Assembly (NCBI RefSeq): GCF_000508085.1
Contig: NZ_KI669560.1
Location: 340,219 to 404,218 of the forward strand
Origin: Sediminibacterium sp. C3
GTDB taxonomy: Bacteria; Bacteroidota; Bacteroidia; Chitinophagales; Chitinophagaceae
Direction: 5' to 3'
DNA length: 64,000 bases
Shown: positions 52,469 through 61,304 of the stretch, piece after piece
How the letters are laid out: each line of letters starts with the position of its first letter
Numbering within the stretch: position 1 is the first letter of the stretch
Made by a program: the position numbers and the translations under genes
Notes under the pieces: generated by a model
Databases searched by the model: none
What the model saw: only the letters and a program-made list of their open reading frames with translations
Told to the model about the DNA's origin: nothing

Positions 52469-54529
52469 ATGAATCATATGTATACAGTTGAGAACTATTT
52501 GATGGGGCAATGGGTAAAAGGGGAAGGAGAAGGTCAATTATTGTACAATGCCGTTACTGGTGTTCCAATAGCCAACGCAACGGCTAAAGGATTGGATTTT
52601 TCTGCTGCATTACATTATGCGCGCAGCAAGGGTAATCCTGCCTTAAGAAAAATGAGTTTTCACGAAAGGGGATTGATGCTAAGAGCCTTGGCCATTTATT
52701 TAAGAGACCATTTAGATGAATTATATGCCATTAGCTATCAAACAGGTGCTACCAAGGCAGATAGCTGGGTAGATATTGAGGGTGGCATTGGTAATTTATT
52801 TTCATATGCTTCTTTAAGAAGAAAATTGCCTGATACCCCCTATTGCTTGGATGGCGAGCACCACCCATTGGGTAAAGCCAATACATTTATGGGGCATCAT
52901 TTATTGATTCCAAAAGAAGGGGTGGCAGTGCATATCAACGCATTTAACTTCCCCGTATGGGGCATGCTTGAAAAAATTGCCGTCAATCTTTTGGCGGGAA
53001 TGCCTGCTATAGTGAAACCAGCTACGGTAACGTCCTATTTAACAGAAGCGGTTGTCAAAAAAATTATTGCATCGGGCATCCTGCCAGAAGGCTCATTGCA
53101 ATTGATTTGCGGCAGTGCCGGCGATTTATTAGACCATGTTCAATCACAGGATGTGGTCACTTTCACTGGGTCGGCAACAACTGGATTGATGTTGAAATCA
53201 GGAAAGAAAATTTTAGCTGAAAACGTGCCTTTTACCATGGAGGCCGATTCATTGAACTGTATTGTCTTAGGAGAAGATGTAACACCAGATATGCCTGAGT
53301 GGGATATTTTCATTAAAGAAGTAAGAAGAGAAATCACCACCAAATCAGGACAACGTTGTACTGCAGTCAGAAGAATTTTTGTGCCTGAAAATAAAATAGA
53401 AGATGTACAAAAAGCATTGACTGCAGCCCTTGCTCAAAATATTATTGGCAATCCTTTGAATCCAAAAGTAAGAATGGGTTCATTAGCAGGGGAAACACAA
53501 CGCAATGAAGTAAAAGCCCAAGTGAATAAATTATTGGAGACTTCAAGTATTTTATACGGTTCATTAGATTCAGTAGAAGTATTAGATGCAGACCCCATTA
53601 AAGGTGCTTTTGTAAGTCCTTTACTGTTGTTGAATGAAAATCCATTTGGGAATTCAAACGTACACGAAGTAGAAGCATTTGGACCAGTGGCCACATTGAT
53701 GCCATACAAGCATACAGAAGAAGCTATTTCATTGGCCAAATTAGGAAAAGGCTCTTTGGTAAGCAGCATTGTAACTGCGAGTACAACAATTGCAACCGAC
53801 TATGTAATTGGTGCGGGTAATTATCACGGTAGAATTTTAGTGCTGAATGAACAATGTGCTAAAGAAAGCACTGGGCATGGATCTCCTTTGCCTTTATTGG
53901 TACATGGTGGTCCAGGTAGAGCAGGTGGTGGAGAAGAAATGGGGGGATTAAGGGGCGTTAAACATTATATGCAGCGAGTAGCAGTGCAGGGTTCACCAGA
54001 TATGATTACTGCCATCAGCAAAGTGTATCAACCAGGTGCAACAGGAAATACTCCTACCATACACCCCTTCAAAAAATATTTTGAAGACTTAGTAATTGGT
54101 GATCAATTGATCACCGAGAAAAGAGTAATCACTGCTGAAGACATTAATGCATTTGCCGATTTAAGTGGTGATCATTTTTATGCGCATTTAGAAGACACCG
54201 ATTTCAATGGCACTATGTTTGACAAACAAGTTGCACATGGTTATTTAATCATGAGCATGGCTGCAGGATTATTTGTAGACAGCTATGAAAAAAACCCAGT
54301 ACTCTTAAATTATGGTATTGACGAATTAAGATTCACCAAGCCGGTTTATCCGGGCAGTGAAATGCATATCCGCTTTACCTGTAAGGAAAAAATAAGACAG
54401 GAGAAAAAAGAATCAACCGACATTAACAAAGGAATTGTAAAATGGTTGGTAGAAATGATTGATGAAACCAATGAATTAACCGGAATAGCAACCATATTAA
54501 CCATGGTTGCCAAGAAACCAGTAAAATAA
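52469..54529 (+). CDS. paaZ: PaaZ-type bifunctional aldehyde dehydrogenase/enoyl-CoA hydratase
   Basis: About 686 residues. The aldehyde dehydrogenase domain spans residues 1-520 (NAFNFPVWGMLEKIAV, catalytic Glu in MEADSLN near 257, nucleophile Cys in GQRCTAV near 297). A C-terminal MaoC-like hot-dog domain (about 540-680) has FADLSGDHFYAHLEDTDF and VAHGYLIMSM, which carry its active Asp/His. PaaZ opens the oxepin-CoA ring and oxidises the aldehyde in phenylacetate breakdown. Only an enoyl-CoA hydratase accompanies it here, so the rest of the pathway must lie elsewhere. ATG at 52469 or 52478 are both possible starts. Confidence 0.9.
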   Translation: MNHMYTVENYLMGQWVKGEGEGQLLYNAVTGVPIANATAKGLDFSAALHYARSKGNPALRKMSFHERGLMLRALAIYLRDHLDELYAISYQTGATKADSWVDIEGGIGNLFSYASLRRKLPDTPYCLDGEHHPLGKANTFMGHHLLIPKEGVAVHINAFNFPVWGMLEKIAVNLLAGMPAIVKPATVTSYLTEAVVKKIIASGILPEGSLQLICGSAGDLLDHVQSQDVVTFTGSATTGLMLKSGKKILAENVPFTMEADSLNCIVLGEDVTPDMPEWDIFIKEVRREITTKSGQRCTAVRRIFVPENKIEDVQKALTAALAQNIIGNPLNPKVRMGSLAGETQRNEVKAQVNKLLETSSILYGSLDSVEVLDADPIKGAFVSPLLLLNENPFGNSNVHEVEAFGPVATLMPYKHTEEAISLAKLGKGSLVSSIVTASTTIATDYVIGAGNYHGRILVLNEQCAKESTGHGSPLPLLVHGGPGRAGGGEEMGGLRGVKHYMQRVAVQGSPDMITAISKVYQPGATGNTPTIHPFKKYFEDLVIGDQLITEKRVITAEDINAFADLSGDHFYAHLEDTDFNGTMFDKQVAHGYLIMSMAAGLFVDSYEKNPVLLNYGIDELRFTKPVYPGSEMHIRFTCKEKIRQEKKESTDINKGIVKWLVEMIDETNELTGIATILTMVAKKPVK

Positions 54530-54534
54530 AAGTT

Positions 54535-55311
54535 ATGATTGAGCACATCAAAGAAGGGTACGTAAAAGTAGAACGCGAGCACGGTATTGCTACCATTGAA
54601 TTCTTTCATCCGCAAAGCAATTCATTGCCTGGAAAAATTCTGGATGCCCTTGCCAAAGAAATTTACAGCGAAGGATTGAATAAAGAAACCAAAGTAATTG
54701 TACTTCGTTCCGCTGGCGAAAAAGTGTTTTGCTCCGGAGCTTCTTTTGATGAATTAGCTGCAATTAAAACAGAAGCAGAAGGTCTAGCCTTTTTCAGTGG
54801 CTTTGCCAAAGTAATCAATGCCATGCGTACCTGCGGTAAAATCATTATAGCTCGTATTCAGGGAAAATGCATTGGAGGTGGAGTTGGACTGGCTGCGGCT
54901 GCAGACTATGCTATAGCCTGCGAAGGTGCCGATGTAAAACTAAGCGAACTGGCAGTAGGAATTGGCCCCTTCGTGGTAGGTCCTGCAGTAGAAAGAAAAA
55001 TCGGACTTTCCGCATTCTCTCAATTAACTATTGATGCAGTTACCTTTAGACCCGCGGATTGGGCCAGAAGAAAAAGTTTATACGCAGAACTGCACCCTGA
55101 TGTTGCAGGTATGGATGAATCCATCATCCGATTGTCTACTACTTTATCCCAATCCAATCCGGATGCATTAAAGGAATTGAAAAATATTTTCTGGAAGGGA
55201 ACAGAACACTGGGATGAATTGCTGAAAGAAAGAGCAGGCATTAGCGGACGCTTAATTTTAAGCGAACACAGCAAGGCATTTATACAGCGCTTCAAGCAAA
55301 AATTGTCTTAA
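54535..55311 (+). CDS. Enoyl-CoA hydratase/isomerase family protein
   Basis: 258 residues of the crotonase fold. The oxyanion-hole segments are VFCSGASFDEL and GKCIGGGVGLAAAADY; KLSELAVGIGPFVVGP carries the putative catalytic Glu region. In a paaZ operon (5-bp gap) it most likely acts on a CoA intermediate of phenylacetate catabolism, as PaaG/PaaF-type enzymes do, but a beta-oxidation role cannot be excluded. No partner acyl-CoA genes follow. Confidence 0.88.
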   Translation: MIEHIKEGYVKVEREHGIATIEFFHPQSNSLPGKILDALAKEIYSEGLNKETKVIVLRSAGEKVFCSGASFDELAAIKTEAEGLAFFSGFAKVINAMRTCGKIIIARIQGKCIGGGVGLAAAADYAIACEGADVKLSELAVGIGPFVVGPAVERKIGLSAFSQLTIDAVTFRPADWARRKSLYAELHPDVAGMDESIIRLSTTLSQSNPDALKELKNIFWKGTEHWDELLKERAGISGRLILSEHSKAFIQRFKQKLS

Positions 55312-55316
55312 TTAAA

Positions 55317-56699
55317 CTAACGAAGAAGTCCGGCCGCCCAGTTGATTCCATAGCTGGCTTTCAGGTATTTGGCCCTTAGCTGAATTAACTTTTCTGCGGT
55401 TTCAATTACTTTATTTTCACGGGTATTTAAAAGAAACAGAGAGCTTTCGCCATTTTGAAAACGAAGGTTCTCTGCTTTTAATAAAGCAGTGTAGCCGTTA
55501 TAGGCCTGTTGTGCAGCACCAATTTGATCTTTCAGCAAAGTGGCTTCAGCAAAGTAAGAACGGATTTTATTGGCTGTATTCCATTGCTTCATATTCAATT
55601 CGTAATTGGCCTCTGCAATTTTTAGTTTCGCCTGCTTGTAAGAACCCTGGCCTTCTCTCAGGAAAATGGGTATTTTAAATTGTATGCCCCATACATAATT
55701 ATTCTGAAGAAGCGCACCACCAAAATCTTTCATCACATTGTATCCCTTGTTTAGCATATTTGCCTTAAGATTCAAAGAAGGCAACAAAGACTGAAATTTT
55801 AATTTTCTTTCCACTTCCAGGGCTTCCAGTTCAAAAGCCAGACTTCTGATAGAAGGATTTTCCTGATTCACTCTGTTAATTAATTTATCGGGATCCTCTG
55901 AAGCCAGGTACATCTGAAACTGAACAGTATCCGGCACCAGATTAGCATTTAACAAATAAGCCGCATCGTTTTCATTCCATAAATAATTACCCAATTCCAG
56001 TTGCGCTGTTGCCAGCTTTGCTTTTGCATCTGCCTGCATCATTTGAAACTGTTGTACCTGGGTCAGCGCCTCAATGGTATCAATTACTGCCCTGTCTCCG
56101 TTTAAGTAAGCCAGCTTTACCAAACGGAAACGTTCTCTGCTGATTTGTAAAAACTGATTGTATATGCTGAACAACTGATAAGCACCAGCCCATTGCCAGT
56201 AAGTGTTGTAAGCGTCGAACAACAGGTCGTTCTGCATTTTCAGGCGATCCTGCTCACTTTGTTGTAAAGAAATCTGTGCCTGCTGAAGATTCGCTCTTCG
56301 CTGATCTATCAGCAAACCTTTAATCAAAGGCATTTCTAATCCCAGATAACTGCTTTGCCCTCTGGTGATCTGATTATTCAGAAACAAACCCCCATTGTCT
56401 TCCAGGCCTGCTTTAATGTCCATTCCCCCAATACGGGTGGGCACTTTAAATTCAGGATTGGTATAGAAATAATAGTTTTTACCATCAAAGGTTTTCCTGC
56501 TTGCTTCCATTTCTACGGTTGGATCAAAGCCTCCTTTAGCGCTTAACAAAGCGGCACTGGCTTTCTCTACCTTAATACCAGCCTGCTTGGCTAGTGGGTG
56601 AAAGCTCTTGACCTGATTAATGAACGCTTCAGGACTCAAGACCTGTGCATTCAGTTGAATCACAGAAATAAAACCAATCAAAAACAAGCAATGTTTCAT
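55317..56699 (-). CDS. TolC family outer-membrane efflux protein
   Basis: 460 residues with a signal peptide ending IQLNAQ. Two OEP repeats of long helices (ANLQQAQISLQQSEQDRL, and KLKFQSLLPSLNLKANML) and barrel strands with TRIGGMDIKAGLEDNGG fit a TolC-like trimeric exit duct. It begins 1 nt after the stop of the HlyD gene and is the last gene of the ABC-HlyD-TolC set, so it should form the outer-membrane part of that tripartite exporter. Confidence 0.9.
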   Translation of the reverse strand: MKHCLFLIGFISVIQLNAQVLSPEAFINQVKSFHPLAKQAGIKVEKASAALLSAKGGFDPTVEMEASRKTFDGKNYYFYTNPEFKVPTRIGGMDIKAGLEDNGGLFLNNQITRGQSSYLGLEMPLIKGLLIDQRRANLQQAQISLQQSEQDRLKMQNDLLFDAYNTYWQWAGAYQLFSIYNQFLQISRERFRLVKLAYLNGDRAVIDTIEALTQVQQFQMMQADAKAKLATAQLELGNYLWNENDAAYLLNANLVPDTVQFQMYLASEDPDKLINRVNQENPSIRSLAFELEALEVERKLKFQSLLPSLNLKANMLNKGYNVMKDFGGALLQNNYVWGIQFKIPIFLREGQGSYKQAKLKIAEANYELNMKQWNTANKIRSYFAEATLLKDQIGAAQQAYNGYTALLKAENLRFQNGESSLFLLNTRENKVIETAEKLIQLRAKYLKASYGINWAAGLLR

Positions 56700-56700
56700 A

Positions 56701-58074
56701 CTATTTCTCCTTACTTGCTTTTAGTTCTTCACCCTTAACAGGTTTATAATATTCAGGTGGGAAACCGTTGATGTTTCGCCATAATTCATACCCAATGGGA
56801 ACGTCTTTTAGCAAGGCAATACCGCTGGCGCCACCACCCATTCTCAATTCTCTGGGCCAGGGCTTTTCATTGGGATCTTCAACCACCAGCAATCGGAATT
56901 TTCCATTGCTGCTTACCGAAGTTTCAACTGCTGCAATTACGCCACCGAATGTTCCGTAAGAAGCTGCTGGCCAGCCAGAGAAAACAATGGCGGGAAATCC
57001 ATCAAAAATGAAACGAATTTTTTGACCGGTAGACAACAAGGGAAGATCCATTGGCTCTGCAAACAATTCAACTGCATAGCGAATTTTATCGGGTACAATT
57101 TCAACAATCATATCACCTTCCTTCACCATTTCTCCAATACCTGCTTTTCTGGCTTTGGTTATTTGTCCATCCTGAGGAGCAGTAATAAAATACAACTGAT
57201 TACGGATATCGTAGTTGCTGTATGCATTCTGAAGCTTTGCCACATCGGCTTCACCCGTTGCCATATTAGACAAGGAACTAAATTGCTCTCCCTGGGCTTT
57301 GGCAATTTTATCGGTGTATTCCTGTATGGTTCCGTTCTTCTCAATTCGGATGGCCGACAACTCCTGTTTCGATTGCAGGAATTTATTCTCAGCACTTATT
57401 TTTTTAGCCACTGCATTCTGATAAGACACTTTTCTTCTTTCAAAATCAACCAGTGAAATCACACCACTATCCAGCATATTTTTAGCGGCATCAATTTGTC
57501 TTTTGGTAACTGCCAGTTCATTTAATACAGCCTCCAAATCAATACTATCGCTGATTACTTTCAAATTTTGCTGACGGAGTTTAATATCCAGTTGTTCCAG
57601 CTTCAGGTCTCTTGCTTCTTCCAGTGCCTTCATCTGAGACACAGCAGTTGCAGCTTTATTACCATATCCTTCAACTGCTATTTGTTTGGCATCAATTTGC
57701 TTTTTAGTCCTGTTCAACAATTCCGGATCAAAGTAGTCGGTCTTTACTTCCCCTATCTGCAAAATGGTATCGCCCTTTTTTACAAAATCTCCTTCTTTCA
57801 CATACCACTTAATTACTCTCCCTGCCAAAACCGTGTTCAACTCCTGAGGACGATCTTCCTGACGCAGCGCTGTCACTGCTCCTTTGGCGCGGATATTCTG
57901 GGTCCATGGTAAAAAAAGCACAACAACCAGTGTGATTAAAGAACCCCACATCCATTTTTTTACCCGGTTCTTCTTCTTGATATTATAAATCGAATGAAAT
58001 GATGAAAGACTAGTGCTTTCCACTTCATCTTCAATAACGGTACTAATGAATTTATTATTGACCATAATTTTCAT
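56701..58074 (-). CDS. HlyD-type membrane fusion protein
   Basis: 457 residues. One N-terminal membrane helix (about 40-60, WGSLITLVVVLFLPW), a biotinyl-lipoyl motif (GRVIKWYVKEGDFVKKGDTIL), a long alpha-hairpin (about 115-280) and a beta barrel with GQKIRFIFDGFPAIVFSGWP. It bridges the inner-membrane ABC protein and TolC partner. The start overlaps the ABC gene's 3' end by 20 bp; the second ATG (three codons in) would reduce that to 11. The C-terminal helical hairpin is longer than in RND adaptors and fits type I secretion. Confidence 0.9.
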   Translation of the reverse strand: MKIMVNNKFISTVIEDEVESTSLSSFHSIYNIKKKNRVKKWMWGSLITLVVVLFLPWTQNIRAKGAVTALRQEDRPQELNTVLAGRVIKWYVKEGDFVKKGDTILQIGEVKTDYFDPELLNRTKKQIDAKQIAVEGYGNKAATAVSQMKALEEARDLKLEQLDIKLRQQNLKVISDSIDLEAVLNELAVTKRQIDAAKNMLDSGVISLVDFERRKVSYQNAVAKKISAENKFLQSKQELSAIRIEKNGTIQEYTDKIAKAQGEQFSSLSNMATGEADVAKLQNAYSNYDIRNQLYFITAPQDGQITKARKAGIGEMVKEGDMIVEIVPDKIRYAVELFAEPMDLPLLSTGQKIRFIFDGFPAIVFSGWPAASYGTFGGVIAAVETSVSSNGKFRLLVVEDPNEKPWPRELRMGGGASGIALLKDVPIGYELWRNINGFPPEYYKPVKGEELKASKEK

Positions 58075-59776
58075 TTAAAAATGGAGCAATAGCAGACCAG
58101 TTTCCGGAAGCTTTTACCACACCATCCTGCAGATAAATAATTTTATTACAACGAGCTGCCGTTTCTGCATCATTGGTTGCAATCAGAACCGTTGCATTTT
58201 CTTCAGAAAATATATAATCCTGTATATTCTTTTTATACTTACGCTCTAAAAAGTTCAGGGGCTCTTCTAAAAGCAATAATCGTTTTTTACCCAGCAAGGC
58301 CCTTAACAATAAAATATCCTGCCTGATTTTGCTGTTCAGTCTTTTACCGGTTGGATCCAGTACTGTATCATATCCCTTGGGAAGGCTTTGAACAAAACTG
58401 GTTAAGCCACAACGATTCACCAGATCGGTCACTTCCTCATAACTGATTTCCTCACTGCCCATGGTTATATTTTCCCAGATAGTGCCATTAAATATATCCT
58501 GTTGACTCAATAAAATACCAGTCTGAGATCGGACTGAATTAAGGTTATAGTTTCCAATTGGCATACCATCCAGTAAAATGGAACCTGTAAAATTATTGAA
58601 AGCTCCGGTCAGCAATCGTAAAATGGTGGACTTACCTGAACCCGATTCACCCATGATACAAACTTTATCGCCAGGTACTATATTCAGATTTAAAGATTTT
58701 AATGCCTTTACATTGTTACCATAAGTAAAGCCGACATTTTCAAACAATACAGACACTCCTTTAGCACTGTCGGAAAGCATAACGGTACCTTGTACTTCTA
58801 CTTCGCTCTCTGTAACCTTACTTAATTTCTCAACAGAAGTCAGGATATCGTAAACCTTATCCATATTCAGAATCAGCTTTTCAACAGAGCCGATAATGCT
58901 GATAATTACAAAGTCTGCAGCAATAAACTGTCCAATATTAATTTGCTGATCAACCAGAAGCACGGCTCCTACAATCAGCATAGCAGCCGTAATCACTACT
59001 TTAAAAATGATTAAACTCCAGTACTGGGTTAGTAACACTTTAAAATAGCTGGTTCTTGCAACCAGATAATCGGTCACAATTCCATCTGTCTTTCTGATAT
59101 TTAATCTTGTTCCTCTTGAATATTTGAAAGACTTAATAACACGGGCCATTTCTTCGAGCCAGGCAGCAGTAGCAAATTTCATATTGCTGGCTTCAATGCT
59201 TTTTTGAAATCCTGCAGGCAATGTGTATCGCATAATCAAATACACAATTAAAGTTAACACAGCGCCAAAGCCAATAAATACTGGATGATACAGAGAAAGC
59301 AAAATAAGACCAAAGAATATTTGAATAATGGCTGCAGGTACATCCAGCAAAAGTTTTTCAACTGCTTTCTGAAGAGAAACAGTATCAAAAAAACGGTTTA
59401 CTAATTCCGGAAGGTAATACGCATCTAATTTTTCAATGTTCATCTTGGGCAGTCGGTCTGCAAACTCAAGCGCGTATCTTACAAATAATTTTTGCTGAAT
59501 TTTTTCTGTAAGCTGAAGCTGTCTTACCTGCAAAAGCCCATACAAAAGTACAGCTGCTACTACTAAAAATATTAAAATAACTATGGAGGTAGAAATAGAA
59601 CCTGCCAGAACGAATCCAATAATGGTTTGTATGCCCAGCGGCATTGCCAAACTTAAAATACCGGCTAATATGGCAAATGCATATATAGAGGAGACGTCTT
59701 TTTTATCCAGTTTTAAGAGCTCCAAGATCTTTCTGGCCGCCCCCGTCGGTGATACTGCTTTGTGATTTTTTTCCAT
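58055..59776 (-). CDS. ABC exporter (type I secretion-like) with degenerate nucleotide-binding motifs
   Basis: About 573 residues (start M4 at 59776 preferred; M1 at 59785 possible). Six membrane helices (about 30-300) precede an ATPase domain. Walker A is intact (GESGSGKST) and the Q-loop is present (LLSQQDIFNGT). The signature LSGGQ is LNSKI, the Walker B end is LLLLEEP (Glu for Asp), the D-loop is NFLE, and the H-loop His is Asn (LIATNDAE). No N-terminal C39 peptidase is present. In one operon with HlyD and TolC. Cargo is unknown; reduced or altered ATPase function is likely if it works as a homodimer. Confidence 0.85.
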   Translation of the reverse strand: MEKNHKAVSPTGAARKILELLKLDKKDVSSIYAFAILAGILSLAMPLGIQTIIGFVLAGSISTSIVILIFLVVAAVLLYGLLQVRQLQLTEKIQQKLFVRYALEFADRLPKMNIEKLDAYYLPELVNRFFDTVSLQKAVEKLLLDVPAAIIQIFFGLILLSLYHPVFIGFGAVLTLIVYLIMRYTLPAGFQKSIEASNMKFATAAWLEEMARVIKSFKYSRGTRLNIRKTDGIVTDYLVARTSYFKVLLTQYWSLIIFKVVITAAMLIVGAVLLVDQQINIGQFIAADFVIISIIGSVEKLILNMDKVYDILTSVEKLSKVTESEVEVQGTVMLSDSAKGVSVLFENVGFTYGNNVKALKSLNLNIVPGDKVCIMGESGSGKSTILRLLTGAFNNFTGSILLDGMPIGNYNLNSVRSQTGILLSQQDIFNGTIWENITMGSEEISYEEVTDLVNRCGLTSFVQSLPKGYDTVLDPTGKRLNSKIRQDILLLRALLGKKRLLLLEEPLNFLERKYKKNIQDYIFSEENATVLIATNDAETAARCNKIIYLQDGVVKASGNWSAIAPFLNENYGQ

Positions 59777-59869
59777 TGCGCGCAAATATTACAAGTATTA
59801 TACCATTATTAGCCTTATTAGTAATAAGCTTTTGTGAAACCGTCTATTTTGGATATTCCTAAAATGAAT

Positions 59870-59890
59870 AAACGGGATCCTGTCCCGTTT
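59870..59890 (-). terminator. Hairpin terminator at the end of the carbonic anhydrase group
   Basis: AAACGGGA pairs with TCCCGTTT around a 5-nt loop and touches the minus-strand stop at 59889; it could also stop transcription from the other side. Confidence 0.65.
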
Positions 59891-60521
59891 ATAAATCATC
59901 AAATTCATACAGAGCATCTATATGTGTCCCCGCCTGCATTTCCTGAATGGGTTTTATCAATCCGTCCTGTAAATCATACACCCACCCATGCAAATGAGGC
60001 GCATTTCTCTCCTTCCACGCTTTCTGAATAATAGATGTCTTGGCCAGATTCAGCACCTGTTCCTGTACATTCAGTTCTACCATTCTATTTATCTGAGCCT
60101 TTTCATCTTTAATGGCATCTACTTCCTCCCGGTGAAAACGATGTACATCTTTAATATTCCTGATCCACTTATTGATAATGCCAAAATTATGGTTGGTCAT
60201 AGCCGCTTTTACACCGCCACATCCATAATGGCCACATACAATGATATGCTTCACTTTCAGTACATCTACCGCATATTGCAATACGCTCAATAAATTCAAA
60301 TCGGTGTGAATGACCATATTGGCAATATTCCGGTGAACAAAGATTTCACCTGGCTGTGTGCCTGTAATTTCATTGGCTGGCACCCTGCTGTCACTACAAC
60401 CAATCCAGAGAAATTCAGGATTCTGAACATGTACAAGCCTGTTAAAATATTCCGGATCATCAGCCAGTTTTTCCGTGGCCCAATTCTTATTTTCGGCTAG
60501 TAAACGTTCGTATGATTGCAT
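59889..60521 (-). CDS. Beta-class carbonic anhydrase
   Basis: 210 residues. The zinc ligands are Cys42 (CSDSRVP, with Asp44 and Arg46 of the catalytic dyad), His98 and Cys101 (CGHYGCGG). It hydrates CO2 to bicarbonate in the cytoplasm. It follows fabG with an 8-bp gap on the same strand and probably belongs to the lptB-GH3-fabG-can transcript, ending at the hairpin overlapping its stop. Confidence 0.95.
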   Translation of the reverse strand: MQSYERLLAENKNWATEKLADDPEYFNRLVHVQNPEFLWIGCSDSRVPANEITGTQPGEIFVHRNIANMVIHTDLNLLSVLQYAVDVLKVKHIIVCGHYGCGGVKAAMTNHNFGIINKWIRNIKDVHRFHREEVDAIKDEKAQINRMVELNVQEQVLNLAKTSIIQKAWKERNAPHLHGWVYDLQDGLIKPIQEMQAGTHIDALYEFDDL

Positions 60522-60529
60522 ATATGGGT

Positions 60530-61285
60530 TTAAATATTTAAGCCACCACAGGCACTGATTACCTGACCTGTAATGTAAGAACTCATATCACTTGCCAAGA
60601 ACAAAGTGGTATCAGCAATCTCTTCTGCTTTTCCGAATCTGCCCAACGGGATTTTTTGGAGAAATTGTGCCGCTCCATCTCCATCTTTTAAATAATGGGT
60701 CATATCGGTCTCAACAAAACCAGGGGCAATGGCATTACAACGGATATTTCTGGAACCCAGTTCAGCAGCGATAGATTTTGTGAAACCAATAATCCCGGCT
60801 TTGCTGGCTGCATAGCTACTCTGGCCTGCGTTTCCACGAATACCAATGATAGAACTCATGTTTATAATGCTTCCCTGTTTGGCTTTCATCATTGGACGAA
60901 TCACCTGCTTGGTCATATTATAAATGCTCTTCAAATTAACATCGATTACTTCATCCCATTGCTCCTCTGTCATTCTTAATAAAAGATTATCCTTAGAGAT
61001 GCCGGCGTTATTTACACAAACATCAATGGCGCCAAATTCTTTGATTGTATCATTCACCAGAGATTCGCAATCTGCAAAAACAGCAGCATTGCTCTTTACA
61101 GCTTTGGCTTTAACACCCATCGCTTCTATCTGCTGTACAAGGGCAGCTGCTTTTTCTGCACTCCCGTCGCTAACATAGGTTAAAACGATATGGCTTCCGT
61201 GTTCTGCTAATTTCAAGGCAATAGCAGCTCCAATCCCTCTGGCTGCACCGGTAACTATGGATACTTTTCCTGCTAATAACTTCAT
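60530..61285 (-). CDS. fabG: 3-oxoacyl-[ACP] reductase (SDR family)
   Basis: 251 residues of the classical SDR type. TGAARGIG NADP loop (residues 12-19), NNAG (92-95), catalytic Ser144/145, Tyr158 and Lys162 in SSYAASKAG, and the C-terminal SSYITGQVISACGG typical of FabG. It reduces 3-oxoacyl-ACP in fatty acid elongation. It lies 19 bp after the GH3-like gene; other SDR specificities cannot be excluded by sequence alone. Confidence 0.9.
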   Translation of the reverse strand: MKLLAGKVSIVTGAARGIGAAIALKLAEHGSHIVLTYVSDGSAEKAAALVQQIEAMGVKAKAVKSNAAVFADCESLVNDTIKEFGAIDVCVNNAGISKDNLLLRMTEEQWDEVIDVNLKSIYNMTKQVIRPMMKAKQGSIINMSSIIGIRGNAGQSSYAASKAGIIGFTKSIAAELGSRNIRCNAIAPGFVETDMTHYLKDGDGAAQFLQKIPLGRFGKAEEIADTTLFLASDMSSYITGQVISACGGLNI

Positions 61286-61304
61286 CTGATTTAATTATAT
61301 AGTT

